Source: Rhodospirillaceae bacterium CCH5-H10 (GTDB taxonomy: Bacteria; Pseudomonadota; Alphaproteobacteria; Reyranellales; Reyranellaceae). Taken from it: a stretch of DNA of 5,750 bases. Shown piece after piece: positions 1 to 5,750 of this stretch. The notes below the pieces were generated by a model. That model was given only the letters and a program-made list of their open reading frames with translations. It ran no database searches and was not told where the DNA came from. The position numbers and the translations under genes are program-made. Each line of letters starts with the position of its first letter. Position 1 is the first letter of the stretch. The stretch lies in the NCBI GenBank assembly GCA_001557035.1, contig LSKJ01000499.1:1-5750 (forward strand). Direction: 5' to 3'.

Positions 1-1
1 G

Positions 2-244
2 CTTCGCCGCACGCTGCGGCGGCTGCAGCACGCCGACAATCCCGCGACCTCGACACTCAATGCCCGCGCCGATGCGCTGATCGGCCGGATCATCGTCCTC
101 GACGAGCCGATTCTGAACGGGCGCGGCAGGGTGGTGCTGGGCGATGGCAGCTGGAGCGTCACCGGTCCCGACATGGTGAAGGGCGCCAAGGTGCGGGTGA
201 AGTCGGTGAACGGCAACGATCTGGCCGTCGAGCCGTCGCCATGA
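2..244 (+). CDS. NfeD-like membrane protein, C-terminal part (5' end outside window)
   Basis: The open frame enters from the left edge and ends at TGA 242-244, leaving 80 residues. The segment GRIIVLDEPILNGRGRVV, then LGDGSWSVTGPDMVKGAKVR and a terminal NGNDLAVEPSP, has the pattern of the small beta-barrel (OB-fold) domain that closes NfeD/YbbK-type proteins: alternating hydrophobic strands, a central Gly-Asp-Gly-x-Trp turn and a final Leu-Ala-Val-Glu-Pro strand. In the family this domain is soluble and follows two to four membrane helices, which would lie outside the window. NfeD proteins usually work with a stomatin/SPFH protein encoded next door, in membrane microdomain organisation, so such a gene is expected just upstream. 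The stop overlaps the next gene's start as ATGA, suggesting co-transcription and translational coupling. Family assignment is by pattern recognition only. Confidence 0.78.
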   Translation, partial: LRRTLRRLQHADNPATSTLNARADALIGRIIVLDEPILNGRGRVVLGDGSWSVTGPDMVKGAKVRVKSVNGNDLAVEPSP

Positions 245-1203
245 GACGCAGGCTTCTTCTGGCACTTCCGGGACTGCTGGCGCTCAAGACCGCGAGCGCC
301 CAGACGCCCTATCCGACAAAGACCGTCCGCCTGATGGTCGGCGCCAATGCCGGCGGCGGCACCGACATCGTGGCCCGCATGCTGGTGGAGAAGCTGGCCG
401 AATCGATGAAGGGCACCTTCGTCGTCGAGAACAAGCCGGGCGCGTCCAACACGATCGCCGCCGATCTCACGGCCAAGGCGCCGCCCGACGGACACACGAT
501 CCTCGTCGCGACCAACACCGGGCAGGCCATCGCGCCGCACCTGCTCAAGCTCGGCTTCGACCCGATCAAGGACCTGATTCCGATCGGCCTCGTGGTGAAC
601 GTACCCAACGTGCTGGTGGTCGGCGCCTCGGTGCCGGTCAACTCGGTGGCCGAACTGATTGCCGCGATGAAGGCAAAGCCCGGCGAGTTCAAGTATGCCT
701 CCTCGGGCGTCGGCAGCACGCAGCACATCGCGGGCGAGGCCTTCGACGTGGCGGCGGGCGTGAAGGGCCTGCATGTCCCCTACAAGGGCAGCGCCCAGGC
801 GCATCTCGATATCATCGGCGGAAACGTGCAGATGATGTTCGACACGACCTCGTCGGCGATGGGCCAGATCAAGGCCGGCAAGTTCAAGCCTCTGGCCGTC
901 ACCTCCGATCGTCGCAGCAGCGAGCTGCCCGACGTGCCGACGCTCGCCGAAGCGGGGCTGCCGGGTTTCGACATGACGACCTGGTACGCCGTCTATGTGA
1001 CGGCGGGCACGCCGCCTGACGTGGTGGCGAAGCTGCAGGCCGAACTGATCCGCATCGTGGCGCTGCCCGACGTGCAGGCGAAGCTGCGCGGGCTCGGCGG
1101 GCAGCCGGGCACGATGAGCGTGGAGCAGTTCACGCGCTTCAACGCCCAGGAATACGAGCGCTTCGGCCGCTTGATCCGCGAGGCCAACATCAAGTCGGAG
1201 TGA
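241..1203 (+). CDS. Bug/TctC family tripartite tricarboxylate transporter substrate-binding protein
   Basis: A 320-residue periplasmic solute-binding protein of normal length for the Bug (TctC) family, which binds carboxylates and similar small organic molecules for delivery to TctAB-type carriers. Residues 1-20 form a Sec signal peptide: RRR, a leucine-rich core and an A-S-A site before Q21. Family signatures are AGGGTDIVAR (37-46), VVENKPGASN (61-70), ASSGVGSTQHIAGEAF (153-168), VPYKGSAQAHLDIIGGNVQM (179-198), the run from RSSELPDVPTLAEAGLPGFD (225-244), and GTPPDVVAKL (256-265). The AGGGTD loop and the ASSGVGS segment usually shape the ligand pocket. The ATG overlaps the stop of the NfeD-like gene in ATGA, and no good Shine-Dalgarno precedes it, so translation probably depends on coupling. 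No tctA or tctB lies in the window; orphan Bug proteins are very common in Proteobacteria. The ligand cannot be read from the sequence. Confidence 0.93.
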   Translation: MRRRLLLALPGLLALKTASAQTPYPTKTVRLMVGANAGGGTDIVARMLVEKLAESMKGTFVVENKPGASNTIAADLTAKAPPDGHTILVATNTGQAIAPHLLKLGFDPIKDLIPIGLVVNVPNVLVVGASVPVNSVAELIAAMKAKPGEFKYASSGVGSTQHIAGEAFDVAAGVKGLHVPYKGSAQAHLDIIGGNVQMMFDTTSSAMGQIKAGKFKPLAVTSDRRSSELPDVPTLAEAGLPGFDMTTWYAVYVTAGTPPDVVAKLQAELIRIVALPDVQAKLRGLGGQPGTMSVEQFTRFNAQEYERFGRLIREANIKSE

Positions 1204-1263
1204 TTCCCGAAGCATCTTGCCAGTATTTAACTAATAGGTTAAGTATTGGCCGGACTTCGGGAG
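1204..1263 (+). promoter_or_regulatory. Nested inverted repeat between the Bug gene and the MFS gene (operator or RNA switch candidate)
   Basis: An inner pair of arms, GCCAGTATTTAAC (1219-1231) and GTTAAGTATTGGC (1238-1250), forms a 13-bp RNA stem with two G-U pairs and a 6-nt loop, TAATAG. As DNA it is a dyad, TTAAC-N6-GTTAA, in an AT-rich core unlike its GC-rich surroundings. An outer pair, TCCCGAAG (1205-1212) and CTTCGGGA (1255-1262), is an exact 8-bp match and extends by a U-G pair (1204-1263). The right outer arm covers most of the MFS Shine-Dalgarno. No T-tract follows, so it is not a typical terminator. It may be a repressor operator of the winged-helix kind, or an mRNA structure limiting MFS translation. 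The base pairing is read directly; function is inference. Confidence 0.55.
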
Positions 1264-1264
1264 G
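1259..1264 (+). promoter_or_regulatory. Ribosome binding site deciding the MFS start
   Basis: GGGAGG abuts the first ATG (1265) with no spacer but lies exactly 6 nt before the second in-frame ATG (1271), the ideal distance. It therefore argues for the start at 1271. The same bases are largely paired in the outer arm of the inverted repeat that spans the spacer. Confidence 0.75.
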
Positions 1265-1270
1265 ATGGCG

Positions 1271-2482
1271 ATGGAACGGTCTTACGGCTGGGTGATCGTC
1301 GGCGCCGGTGCGCTGATGGGCTGCGTCGCCATCGGTGCATTGTTCTCGCTGGCGGTCTTCCTGCAGCCGATGTCGGAAGCGACCGGCTGGTCGCGCACCG
1401 GCATATCCAGCGCGATGACTCTCGACTTCCTGGCCATGGGCGTCGCAGCCTTCGGCTGGGGCGCACTCAGCGACAGGTTCGGCCCGCGCATCGTCGTCCT
1501 GTCGGGCGCCCTTCTGCTGGGGCTCGGCCTCGCGCTGGCCAGCCGGGCCACCAGCCTGCTCGAGTTCCAGCTCATCTACGGCATCGTGGTCGGCGTTGCC
1601 GCGGGCGCGGTGTTCGCGCCGATGATCGCCACCGTCACCGGCTGGTTCGACAGGCATCGCAGCCTGGCTGTCTCGCTGGTGTCGGCCGGCATGGGCGTGG
1701 CGCCCATGACCATCTCGCCCTTCGCGCAGTGGCTGATCTCCGCTCACGACTGGCGGACCGCGATGCTGACCATCGCCATCGGTGCCTGGGCGCTGCTGGT
1801 CCCGGCGGCGATGCTGGTTCGTCGCCCACCGGAGGTCACGGCCGCATCGCCCGGAATGCCGGCGGAGGGTGGAGAAGGAATGAAAGTGGGGCAGGCGCTG
1901 CGCTCGCCGCAGTTCATCGTGCTCTCGCTCACCTTCTTCTGCTGCTGCGCGGCCCATTCCGGCCCGATCTTCCACACGGTGAGCTATGCGCTCGCCTGCG
2001 GCCTGCCGGCGATGACGGCGGTGACGATCTACAGCGTCGAGGGGCTGGCGGGGCTGGGCGGTCGCATCCTGTTCGGCCTGCTGGGCGACCGCTACGGCGC
2101 GCGCAGGATCGTCGTCGTCGGGTTGATGGTCCAGGCTATCGGGGCGGGCAGCTACTACTTCACGCGCGACGCCGGGGAGTTCTATGCCGTCGCGATCCTG
2201 TTCGGCATGGCCTATGGCGGCGTGATGCCCCTCTACGCGGTGATCGCCCGCGAATACTTTCCCATGCGCATCATGGGCACGGTGTTCGGCGGCGCGGCGA
2301 TGATCTCCAGCCTCGGCATGGCGCTGGGCCCGGCGGTCGGCGGCTGGATCTTCGATACCTTCCACGGCTACGGCTATCTCTACATCGCGTCCTTCGGCAT
2401 TGGCCTCGCGGCGGTGGCCATGGCGCTGGCATTCCCGCCGTTCCCGGCCTCGCAACGCGGCACGGAGGCCCAGCCGGCGTAA
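1271..2482 (+). CDS. MFS transporter, monocarboxylate/OFA-like
   Basis: A 403-residue inner-membrane carrier of the major facilitator superfamily, of usual length, with hydrophobic segments consistent with 12 helices in two six-helix halves joined by a polar loop at about residues 184-208. The loop 2-3 signature appears in both halves: GALSDRFGPR (64-73) and GLLGDRYGAR (269-278). WFDRHRSLAVSLVSAGMG (125-142) resembles the helix 4-5 region of OFA/monocarboxylate-type MFS members. The C-terminus is a short polar tail. I prefer the ATG at 1271 to that at 1265 because of the Shine-Dalgarno spacing. The gene follows a Bug solute-binding gene in the same direction by 67 nt, so both may serve organic acid uptake, though Bug proteins are not known to feed MFS carriers and the two may be independent. 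A run of three cysteines (224-226) sits in a putative helix at the start of the second half. Substrate and transport direction are unknown. Confidence 0.9.
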   Translation: MERSYGWVIVGAGALMGCVAIGALFSLAVFLQPMSEATGWSRTGISSAMTLDFLAMGVAAFGWGALSDRFGPRIVVLSGALLLGLGLALASRATSLLEFQLIYGIVVGVAAGAVFAPMIATVTGWFDRHRSLAVSLVSAGMGVAPMTISPFAQWLISAHDWRTAMLTIAIGAWALLVPAAMLVRRPPEVTAASPGMPAEGGEGMKVGQALRSPQFIVLSLTFFCCCAAHSGPIFHTVSYALACGLPAMTAVTIYSVEGLAGLGGRILFGLLGDRYGARRIVVVGLMVQAIGAGSYYFTRDAGEFYAVAILFGMAYGGVMPLYAVIAREYFPMRIMGTVFGGAAMISSLGMALGPAVGGWIFDTFHGYGYLYIASFGIGLAAVAMALAFPPFPASQRGTEAQPA

Positions 2483-2493
2483 AATATGCGCAG

Positions 2494-2508
2494 GCAGCGC
2501 AACGCTGC
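2494..2508 (+). other. Short hairpin after the MFS gene
   Basis: GCAGCG (2494-2499) and CGCTGC (2503-2508) are perfect 6-bp arms around a 3-nt loop, 12 nt after the MFS stop. There is no T-run behind it, so it is at best a weak attenuator or mRNA end-protecting stem. A GC-rich genome yields such stems by chance fairly often. Confidence 0.25.
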
Positions 2509-2542
2509 AGCGGCTCTCCGAGTTGATCGGGTAACAGAACCC

Positions 2543-2546
2543 GGAG
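2543..2546 (+). promoter_or_regulatory. Ribosome binding site of the small exported protein
   Basis: GGAG lies 6 nt before the ATG at 2553. It supports this start over other in-frame choices and supports the reading frame being translated, since the protein itself has no recognised family. Confidence 0.6.
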
Positions 2547-2552
2547 ACTTCG

Positions 2553-2840
2553 ATGAAAGTGGCCCTGTCTGCCGTCCTTCTGATCGCCGTCTGCGGTGCG
2601 GCTTCCGCCCAGCCGCAGCGCTTCAATTCCGACTTCAGCACCATGCAGGAGTCCGGCCCGCCGGTGGCCGGCGGCAACGGCACGACGGTCGGTCCGAACT
2701 GGAAGAACCAGGCGACGTCGCCGATGCCCGGCTCCCAGGAAATCAGCGAGCTGCCGCGCTATCCGATCACGGAAGAGCCGATCTGGGGCAGGCCGATGGC
2801 GACGCCGGCGAGAAAGCCACCGCCGCGCGCCCAGCAATAG
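2553..2840 (+). CDS. Small exported protein of unknown function (95 aa)
   Basis: I do not recognise a family. Residues 1-19 are a clear Sec signal peptide: Lys2, a hydrophobic core ALSAVLLIAVCGAA and an A-S-A site before Q20. Cys14 lies within the core, but Val precedes it where a lipobox needs Gly, Ala or Ser, so a lipoprotein is unlikely. The mature part, about 76 residues, is polar, rich in Pro, Gly, Ser and Thr, with no cysteine and no evident repeat. It contains GNGTTVGPNWKNQ, then SELPRYPITEEPIWGRP, and ends in a basic, Pro-rich tail (ARKPPPRAQQ). It is probably a mostly disordered periplasmic protein. A good Shine-Dalgarno and the signal peptide argue for a real gene. It follows the MFS gene by 70 nt and may share its transcript; its stop is 2 nt from the stop of the convergent PLP enzyme gene. 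Confidence 0.72.
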   Translation: MKVALSAVLLIAVCGAASAQPQRFNSDFSTMQESGPPVAGGNGTTVGPNWKNQATSPMPGSQEISELPRYPITEEPIWGRPMATPARKPPPRAQQ

Positions 2841-2842
2841 CG

Positions 2843-3949
2843 CTAGATGATCGCTTCGCCGTCCTTGAGGAAGGCTTCGAGCGCCTGCTCGTGCGGAGCG
2901 AGGTCGAGGCCCTGCGCGGCGATCCAGTCGTCGTTGTAATAGGTATGCCCGTAGCGTTCGCCGCCGTCGCAGATCAGCGACACCAATGATCCTGTGCGGC
3001 CCTCGGCCTTCATGCGCGACGTGAGGATGCACAGCGCCACGAAGTTGGTCCCAGTCGATCCGCCCACCTTGCGGCCGAGCAGGCGCGACAGGACCCGCAT
3101 GCCGGCCAGCGACTGCGCGTCGGGCACCCGCATCATGCGATCGATCATGTTGGGCATGAACGAGGGCTCGACCCGCGGGCGGCCGATCCCTTCGATGCGC
3201 GAGCCGCGATCGCAGGTCGCTTGCATGTTGCCTTTCGAGAAGGCCTCGAAGAAAGCCGAGAATTCGGGATCGGCCACGCACAGACGCGTCGCGTGGCGCA
3301 TGTAGCGGATGTAGCGGCCGAGCGTCGCCGTCGTGCCGCCCGTGCCGGCACTCATCACGATCCAGGTCGGCACGGGATTGGGCTCGCGGCTCATCTGCTC
3401 GAAGATCGATTCGGCGATGTTGTTGTTGCCGCGCCAGTCGGTCGCCCGCTCCGCGTAGGTGAACTGGTCGACGTAGACGCCCTTCAGCTCCGTGGCGAGT
3501 TTCTCGGCGGCGGCATAAATGCCGCTTCCGTCGGCGATGAGATGGCAGGTGCCGTGCCGCCGCTCGATCTCGGCGATCTTCTCGGCCGAGGTCGAGGCCG
3601 ACATCACGGCATGGAAGGGCAGGCCGAGAAGGCGGGCGAAGTAGGCCTCCGAGATCGCCGTCGAGCCCGACGAGGCCTCGACGATGGGGGTGTCGTGACG
3701 GATGCGCCCATTGCAAATCCCATAGAGGAACAGCGAGCGCGCCAGCCGGTGCTTGAGGCTGCCGGTCGGATGGGTCGATTCGTCCTTGAGATAAACGTCG
3801 ATCCCGTCGAGCACCGGCAGGTCGAGGCGCAACAGGTGGGTGTCGGCCGAGCGGCGCTGGTCGTTGCGGATCAGCTCCAGCGCGTGGCGGGACCATTCGG
3901 CATCGTTGTGACGGGCCACCGCCTCGTCGAGAAGCTGCAGGTGCGTCAT
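2843..3949 (-). CDS. PLP-dependent cysteine synthase family protein, Cds1 (cysteine desulfhydrase)-like
   Basis: A 368-residue fold-type II PLP enzyme. The PLP lysine is predicted as K66 in [13 protein letters not shown] (60-72). The substrate-binding loop is EASSGSTA (91-98) where O-acetylserine sulfhydrylases carry TSGNTG. The glycine-rich phosphate loop is [10 protein letters not shown] (200-209), and GGSTGTN (296-302) fits the region that contacts the pyridine nitrogen. The form [14 protein letters not shown] resembles actinobacterial Cds1, which breaks cysteine into sulfide, pyruvate and ammonia; this comparison is from memory. A cysteine synthase or another beta-elimination or replacement activity is also possible. 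It is cytosolic by its lack of a signal peptide. It is the second gene of a probable operon, starting 31 nt after the amidase stop. No alternative start exists in that spacer, and the nearest good Shine-Dalgarno-like AGGGA is 14 nt from the ATG, so initiation may be weak or coupled. Confidence 0.85.
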   Translation of the reverse strand: MTHLQLLDEAVARHNDAEWSRHALELIRNDQRRSADTHLLRLDLPVLDGIDVYLKDESTHPTGSLKHRLARSLFLYGICNGRIRHDTPIVEASSGSTAISEAYFARLLGLPFHAVMSASTSAEKIAEIERRHGTCHLIADGSGIYAAAEKLATELKGVYVDQFTYAERATDWRGNNNIAESIFEQMSREPNPVPTWIVMSAGTGGTTATLGRYIRYMRHATRLCVADPEFSAFFEAFSKGNMQATCDRGSRIEGIGRPRVEPSFMPNMIDRMMRVPDAQSLAGMRVLSRLLGRKVGGSTGTNFVALCILTSRMKAEGRTGSLVSLICDGGERYGHTYYNDDWIAAQGLDLAPHEQALEAFLKDGEAII

Positions 3950-3960
3950 GGTCCGCTCGC

Positions 3961-3976
3961 CGTTCCCTCGTTCCCT
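3961..3976. repeat. Exact tandem 8-bp duplication in the operon spacer
   Basis: CGTTCCCT occurs twice head to tail (3961-3968, 3969-3976). On the coding (minus) strand this reads AGGGAACG twice, so the spacer holds two Shine-Dalgarno-like AGGGA blocks, the nearer 14 nt from the ATG of the PLP enzyme gene. It may be a simple slippage duplication. Confidence 0.6.
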
Positions 3977-3980
3977 GGCC

Positions 3981-4919
3981 TCAGCCGCCGATGATCTTCT
4001 TCTCGATCATGCAGTGGATGCCCTTGTTGCCGTCGACCGTCTGCGTGACGTGCAGGTCGGCCTGCAGGCTGCAGAGCATGTAGGCGTCCTCGGGCTTGAG
4101 GCCGGTCTTGGCGGTGATCAGCCGGATCATGTCGCGCAGCGCTTCCTTGGCGGCGTCGTCGAGATCCTGGTCGAAGCCGTGGGTGATCCAGTGCGTCGCG
4201 GTCTCGGCGCGCGGATTGTTGAGCTTCATGCCCTTGTGCACCGTGAACTTGAAGGTGCCGCTCAGGCTGGTCTCGAGCGCCGTCAGGTTGACCTCGCCGT
4301 CGCCCTGCACGCCGTGGCCGTCGCCGGTCGAGAACAGGCCGCCATCGGCGAACACCGGGAAATAGACTGTCGTGCCGACGCGGAAGTGCTTGTTGTCGAT
4401 GTTGCCGCCGAAGGCGCGCGGCTCGACCGAGCTGCACTGGCCCCATTCCGGCGGCGGGGCGACGCCCATGATGCCGAAGAACGGCTTCAGCTCGATCTCG
4501 GTGCCCCACGGCATGGTGCAGACGCCGCGGTTCGAATCGATCGGAATGTGGGTCAGGCGGAAGAAGGGGAAGTCCTCCGGCAGGGTGCCCATCAGCGGGC
4601 GCTGCACGTTCCAGCCCCAGTTGGTGCGGAACTTGATGTCGAGCACCTCGACCGCCAGCACGTCGCCGCGCTCGGCGCCTTCGACGTGTACGGGACCGGT
4701 CAGGATGTGGCGGCCGATATGCGGCTTCAGCTTGGACAGAATCTCGCGATGCTCGGGCAGGACGTTGAAGGGTTCGCCGGGCAGGATTTCGGCGGCGCCG
4801 GAGACGCAATGGATGGTCGCGGTGTCGCCCGACTTGATGCGAAGCTGCGGCTCAAGCTGGCTGTCGAAATAGCCCCAGTGGCAGGTCTCGGGCGAAGAAT
4901 GCAGCTCGTGGTTGGCCAT
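3981..4919 (-). CDS. Acetamidase/formamidase family protein
   Basis: A 312-residue amidase of the FmdA/AmdA family, which hydrolyses short amides such as formamide or acetamide to ammonia and the acid; members are metal-dependent and cytosolic. Signatures are [12 protein letters not shown] (37-48), [20 protein letters not shown] (75-94), FRTNWGWN (97-104), [10 protein letters not shown] (147-156) and the hallmark [15 protein letters not shown] (196-210), whose Asp200, His202, Asp207 and Glu209 are the likely metal/catalytic cluster. Family members often read GDxHAxQGDGE; here Gly203 replaces the Ala. The start at 4919 is chosen because GAGGA lies 5 nt upstream. An ATG at 4958 would add 13 residues, but it lacks a ribosome binding site and falls in a likely promoter. 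The gene leads an operon with the PLP enzyme 31 nt downstream. Substrate range is not visible; many relatives are annotated only as amidases. Confidence 0.93.
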   Translation of the reverse strand: MANHELHSSPETCHWGYFDSQLEPQLRIKSGDTATIHCVSGAAEILPGEPFNVLPEHREILSKLKPHIGRHILTGPVHVEGAERGDVLAVEVLDIKFRTNWGWNVQRPLMGTLPEDFPFFRLTHIPIDSNRGVCTMPWGTEIELKPFFGIMGVAPPPEWGQCSSVEPRAFGGNIDNKHFRVGTTVYFPVFADGGLFSTGDGHGVQGDGEVNLTALETSLSGTFKFTVHKGMKLNNPRAETATHWITHGFDQDLDDAAKEALRDMIRLITAKTGLKPEDAYMLCSLQADLHVTQTVDGNKGIHCMIEKKIIGG

Positions 4920-4924
4920 TTCGA

Positions 4925-4929
4925 TCCTC
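4925..4929 (-). promoter_or_regulatory. Ribosome binding site deciding the amidase start
   Basis: On the minus strand GAGGA stands 5 nt before the ATG at 4919-4917. No comparable site precedes the upstream in-frame ATG at 4958, so this site fixes the start. Confidence 0.7.
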
Positions 4930-4953
4930 AACTGTAGTGTCCTGCGCCCGAAG

Positions 4954-4982
4954 CACATACCGTGCCCGGGGAATCATCTCAA
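4954..4982 (-). promoter_or_regulatory. Candidate sigma-70-type promoter of the amidase operon
   Basis: On the minus strand TTGAGA (4982-4977, five of six to the -35 consensus) is followed after exactly 17 nt by TATGTG (4959-4954, three of six to the -10 consensus). Transcription would begin near 4947 and give a leader of about 28 nt carrying the GAGGA site. It lies in the 76-nt divergent gap with rlmJ, for which I see no clear promoter. The -10 match is poor and alphaproteobacterial promoters vary, so this is tentative. Confidence 0.33.
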
Positions 4983-4995
4983 ATCGGACTGTTCC

Positions 4996-5750
4996 GTGAA
5001 TTACCGCCATGGCTATCACGCCGGCAACTTTGCCGACCTGCTGAAGCATACGGCACTCTGCGAACTGCTGCGCCTGATGACGGCCAAGGACAAGAAGCTC
5101 TTCGTGCTCGATACCCATGCCGGTGCCGGCGGCTACGATCTTGCCGGGTCGCAGGCGCGCCGAACAGGCGAAGCGGAGGCGGGCATCGTGCGGCTGATGT
5201 CCGAGCCCAGGGCCGGCATGCCGGGCGCGGTCGCGCGCTACCTGGCGGCGGTCGAGGCCTACGATCGCAAGTTCGGCAAGGCCGGTGGGATAGTGCAGCG
5301 CTATCCCGGATCCCCGCGCCTGGTGCGCGCGGCGCTGCGGCCGGGCGACCGGTTCATCGCCTGCGAAAGGCATCCCGAGGAAGCGCTCAAGCTCAAGCGC
5401 GAGTTCGCGGGCGACCGTGCCGTCGAGGTCCGTCAATCGGACGGCTACCACGCGGTGAAGGAACTGCTGCCGCCGGTCGAGCGCCGCGCGCTGGTCCTGA
5501 TCGATCCGCCGTTCGAGGCGAACGACGAGTTCGAGGCGCTGACGCGCGCCGTGCGCCACGGACTGCGCCGCTTCGCAATCGGCTGCTATGCGGTCTGGTA
5601 CCCGATCAAGGACGAGGCGCCGGTGGCGACGTTCATCGAGTCGCTGGCCGGCGTGAAATATCTCAACATGGAACTGGACCTGGGACCACGCAGACCCGAA
5701 GGCAAGCTGGCAACCTGCGGTCTCGTCGTGATCAACCCGCCGTGGAAGTT
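4996..5750 (+). CDS. rlmJ: 23S rRNA (adenine(2030)-N6)-methyltransferase RlmJ (3' end outside window)
   Basis: The frame opens with GTG at 4996 and runs without a stop to the right edge: 251 codons plus 2 nt of a protein whose E. coli counterpart is about 280 residues, so roughly 30 codons are missing. RlmJ transfers a methyl group from S-adenosylmethionine to N6 of A2030 in 23S rRNA. The N-terminus MNYRHGYHAGNFADLLKH is diagnostic and fixes the GTG start, since the family begins at this motif. VLDTHAGAGGYDL (37-49) is the S-adenosylmethionine-binding loop, YPGSPRLVRAALRPGDR (103-119) and ACERHP (122-127) are family segments, and the catalytic N6-adenine motif is DPPF (170-173), DPPY in E. 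coli. INPPW (246-250) lies near the C-terminus. No strong Shine-Dalgarno precedes the GTG, suggesting modest expression. It is divergent from the amidase gene. Confidence 0.95.
   Translation, partial: MNYRHGYHAGNFADLLKHTALCELLRLMTAKDKKLFVLDTHAGAGGYDLAGSQARRTGEAEAGIVRLMSEPRAGMPGAVARYLAAVEAYDRKFGKAGGIVQRYPGSPRLVRAALRPGDRFIACERHPEEALKLKREFAGDRAVEVRQSDGYHAVKELLPPVERRALVLIDPPFEANDEFEALTRAVRHGLRRFAIGCYAVWYPIKDEAPVATFIESLAGVKYLNMELDLGPRRPEGKLATCGLVVINPPWK

Noticed and set aside
1265..1270. Upstream ATG as the MFS start
   Set aside because: The Shine-Dalgarno GGGAGG directly abuts this ATG with no spacer, while the ATG at 1271 has ideal 6-nt spacing.
2480..2485. TAAAAT at the MFS stop as a -10 box for the small protein gene
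   Set aside because: No -35-like hexamer occurs at 16-18 nt upstream, and the TAA is explained as the MFS stop.
2494..2508. Hairpin after the MFS gene as an intrinsic terminator
   Set aside because: The stem is only 6 bp and no T-run follows; it is kept only as a minor structure.
1190..2683. 497-codon open frame on the minus strand
   Set aside because: It lies antisense to the MFS gene and parts of both neighbours. Its product is a low-complexity Arg/His/Asp/Gly-rich string with no domain, as expected of a shadow frame in high-GC DNA.
2271..3896. 541-codon minus-strand open frame
   Set aside because: It overlaps the recognised PLP enzyme gene in another frame and runs antisense through the small protein and MFS genes. 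Its Arg/Pro-rich composition matches no family.
3948..4937. 329-codon plus-strand open frame and a 287-codon minus-strand frame over the amidase gene
   Set aside because: Both are shadows of the clear acetamidase/formamidase coding sequence; neither has recognisable motifs.
4920..4958. Longer amidase start at 4958
   Set aside because: It has no ribosome binding site, adds a basic stretch not typical of the family, and its ATG falls within the candidate -10 element.
4852..5559. 235-codon minus-strand open frame at the right end
   Set aside because: It is antisense to rlmJ, whose GTG-started frame carries all family motifs. The amidase start and ribosome binding site also lie inside it.

Overview
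The window is high-GC, densely coded bacterial chromosome. The mix of an orphan Bug-type solute-binding protein, an acetamidase/formamidase, a Cds1-like PLP enzyme and an RlmJ starting MNYRHGYHAGNF suggests an alphaproteobacterium (Rhizobiales or Rhodospirillales-like). That placement is inference from gene style; no rRNA or other marker is present. I see no tRNA, rRNA, CRISPR, insertion sequence, phage gene or attachment site.

Layout, left half (plus strand): the last 80 codons of an NfeD-like membrane protein overlap by ATGA the start of a Bug/TctC periplasmic solute-binding protein. A 67-nt spacer with a strong nested dyad symmetry follows, then a 12-helix MFS transporter of the monocarboxylate/OFA type, then a small signal-peptide-bearing protein of unknown function. 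The solute-binding protein and the MFS carrier suggest a carboxylate or small organic acid uptake theme, but no TctA/TctB membrane partners are present.

Layout, right half: two minus-strand genes form a probable operon, an acetamidase/formamidase family amidase followed 31 nt later by a PLP-dependent cysteine synthase/cysteine desulfhydrase-like enzyme. The latter converges on the small secreted protein with only 2 nt between stop codons. Divergent from the amidase, 76 nt away, is a GTG-started plus-strand rlmJ (23S rRNA m6A2030 methyltransferase), cut by the right edge about 30 codons before its expected end.

The operon would join amide hydrolysis (ammonia release) with a cysteine/sulfur PLP enzyme, so a role in nitrogen/sulfur scavenging is plausible. 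The region is mostly ordinary housekeeping and catabolic chromosome. The most notable non-coding signal is the nested inverted repeat between the Bug gene and the MFS gene, whose outer arm covers the MFS ribosome binding site. I found no convincing undescribed system.
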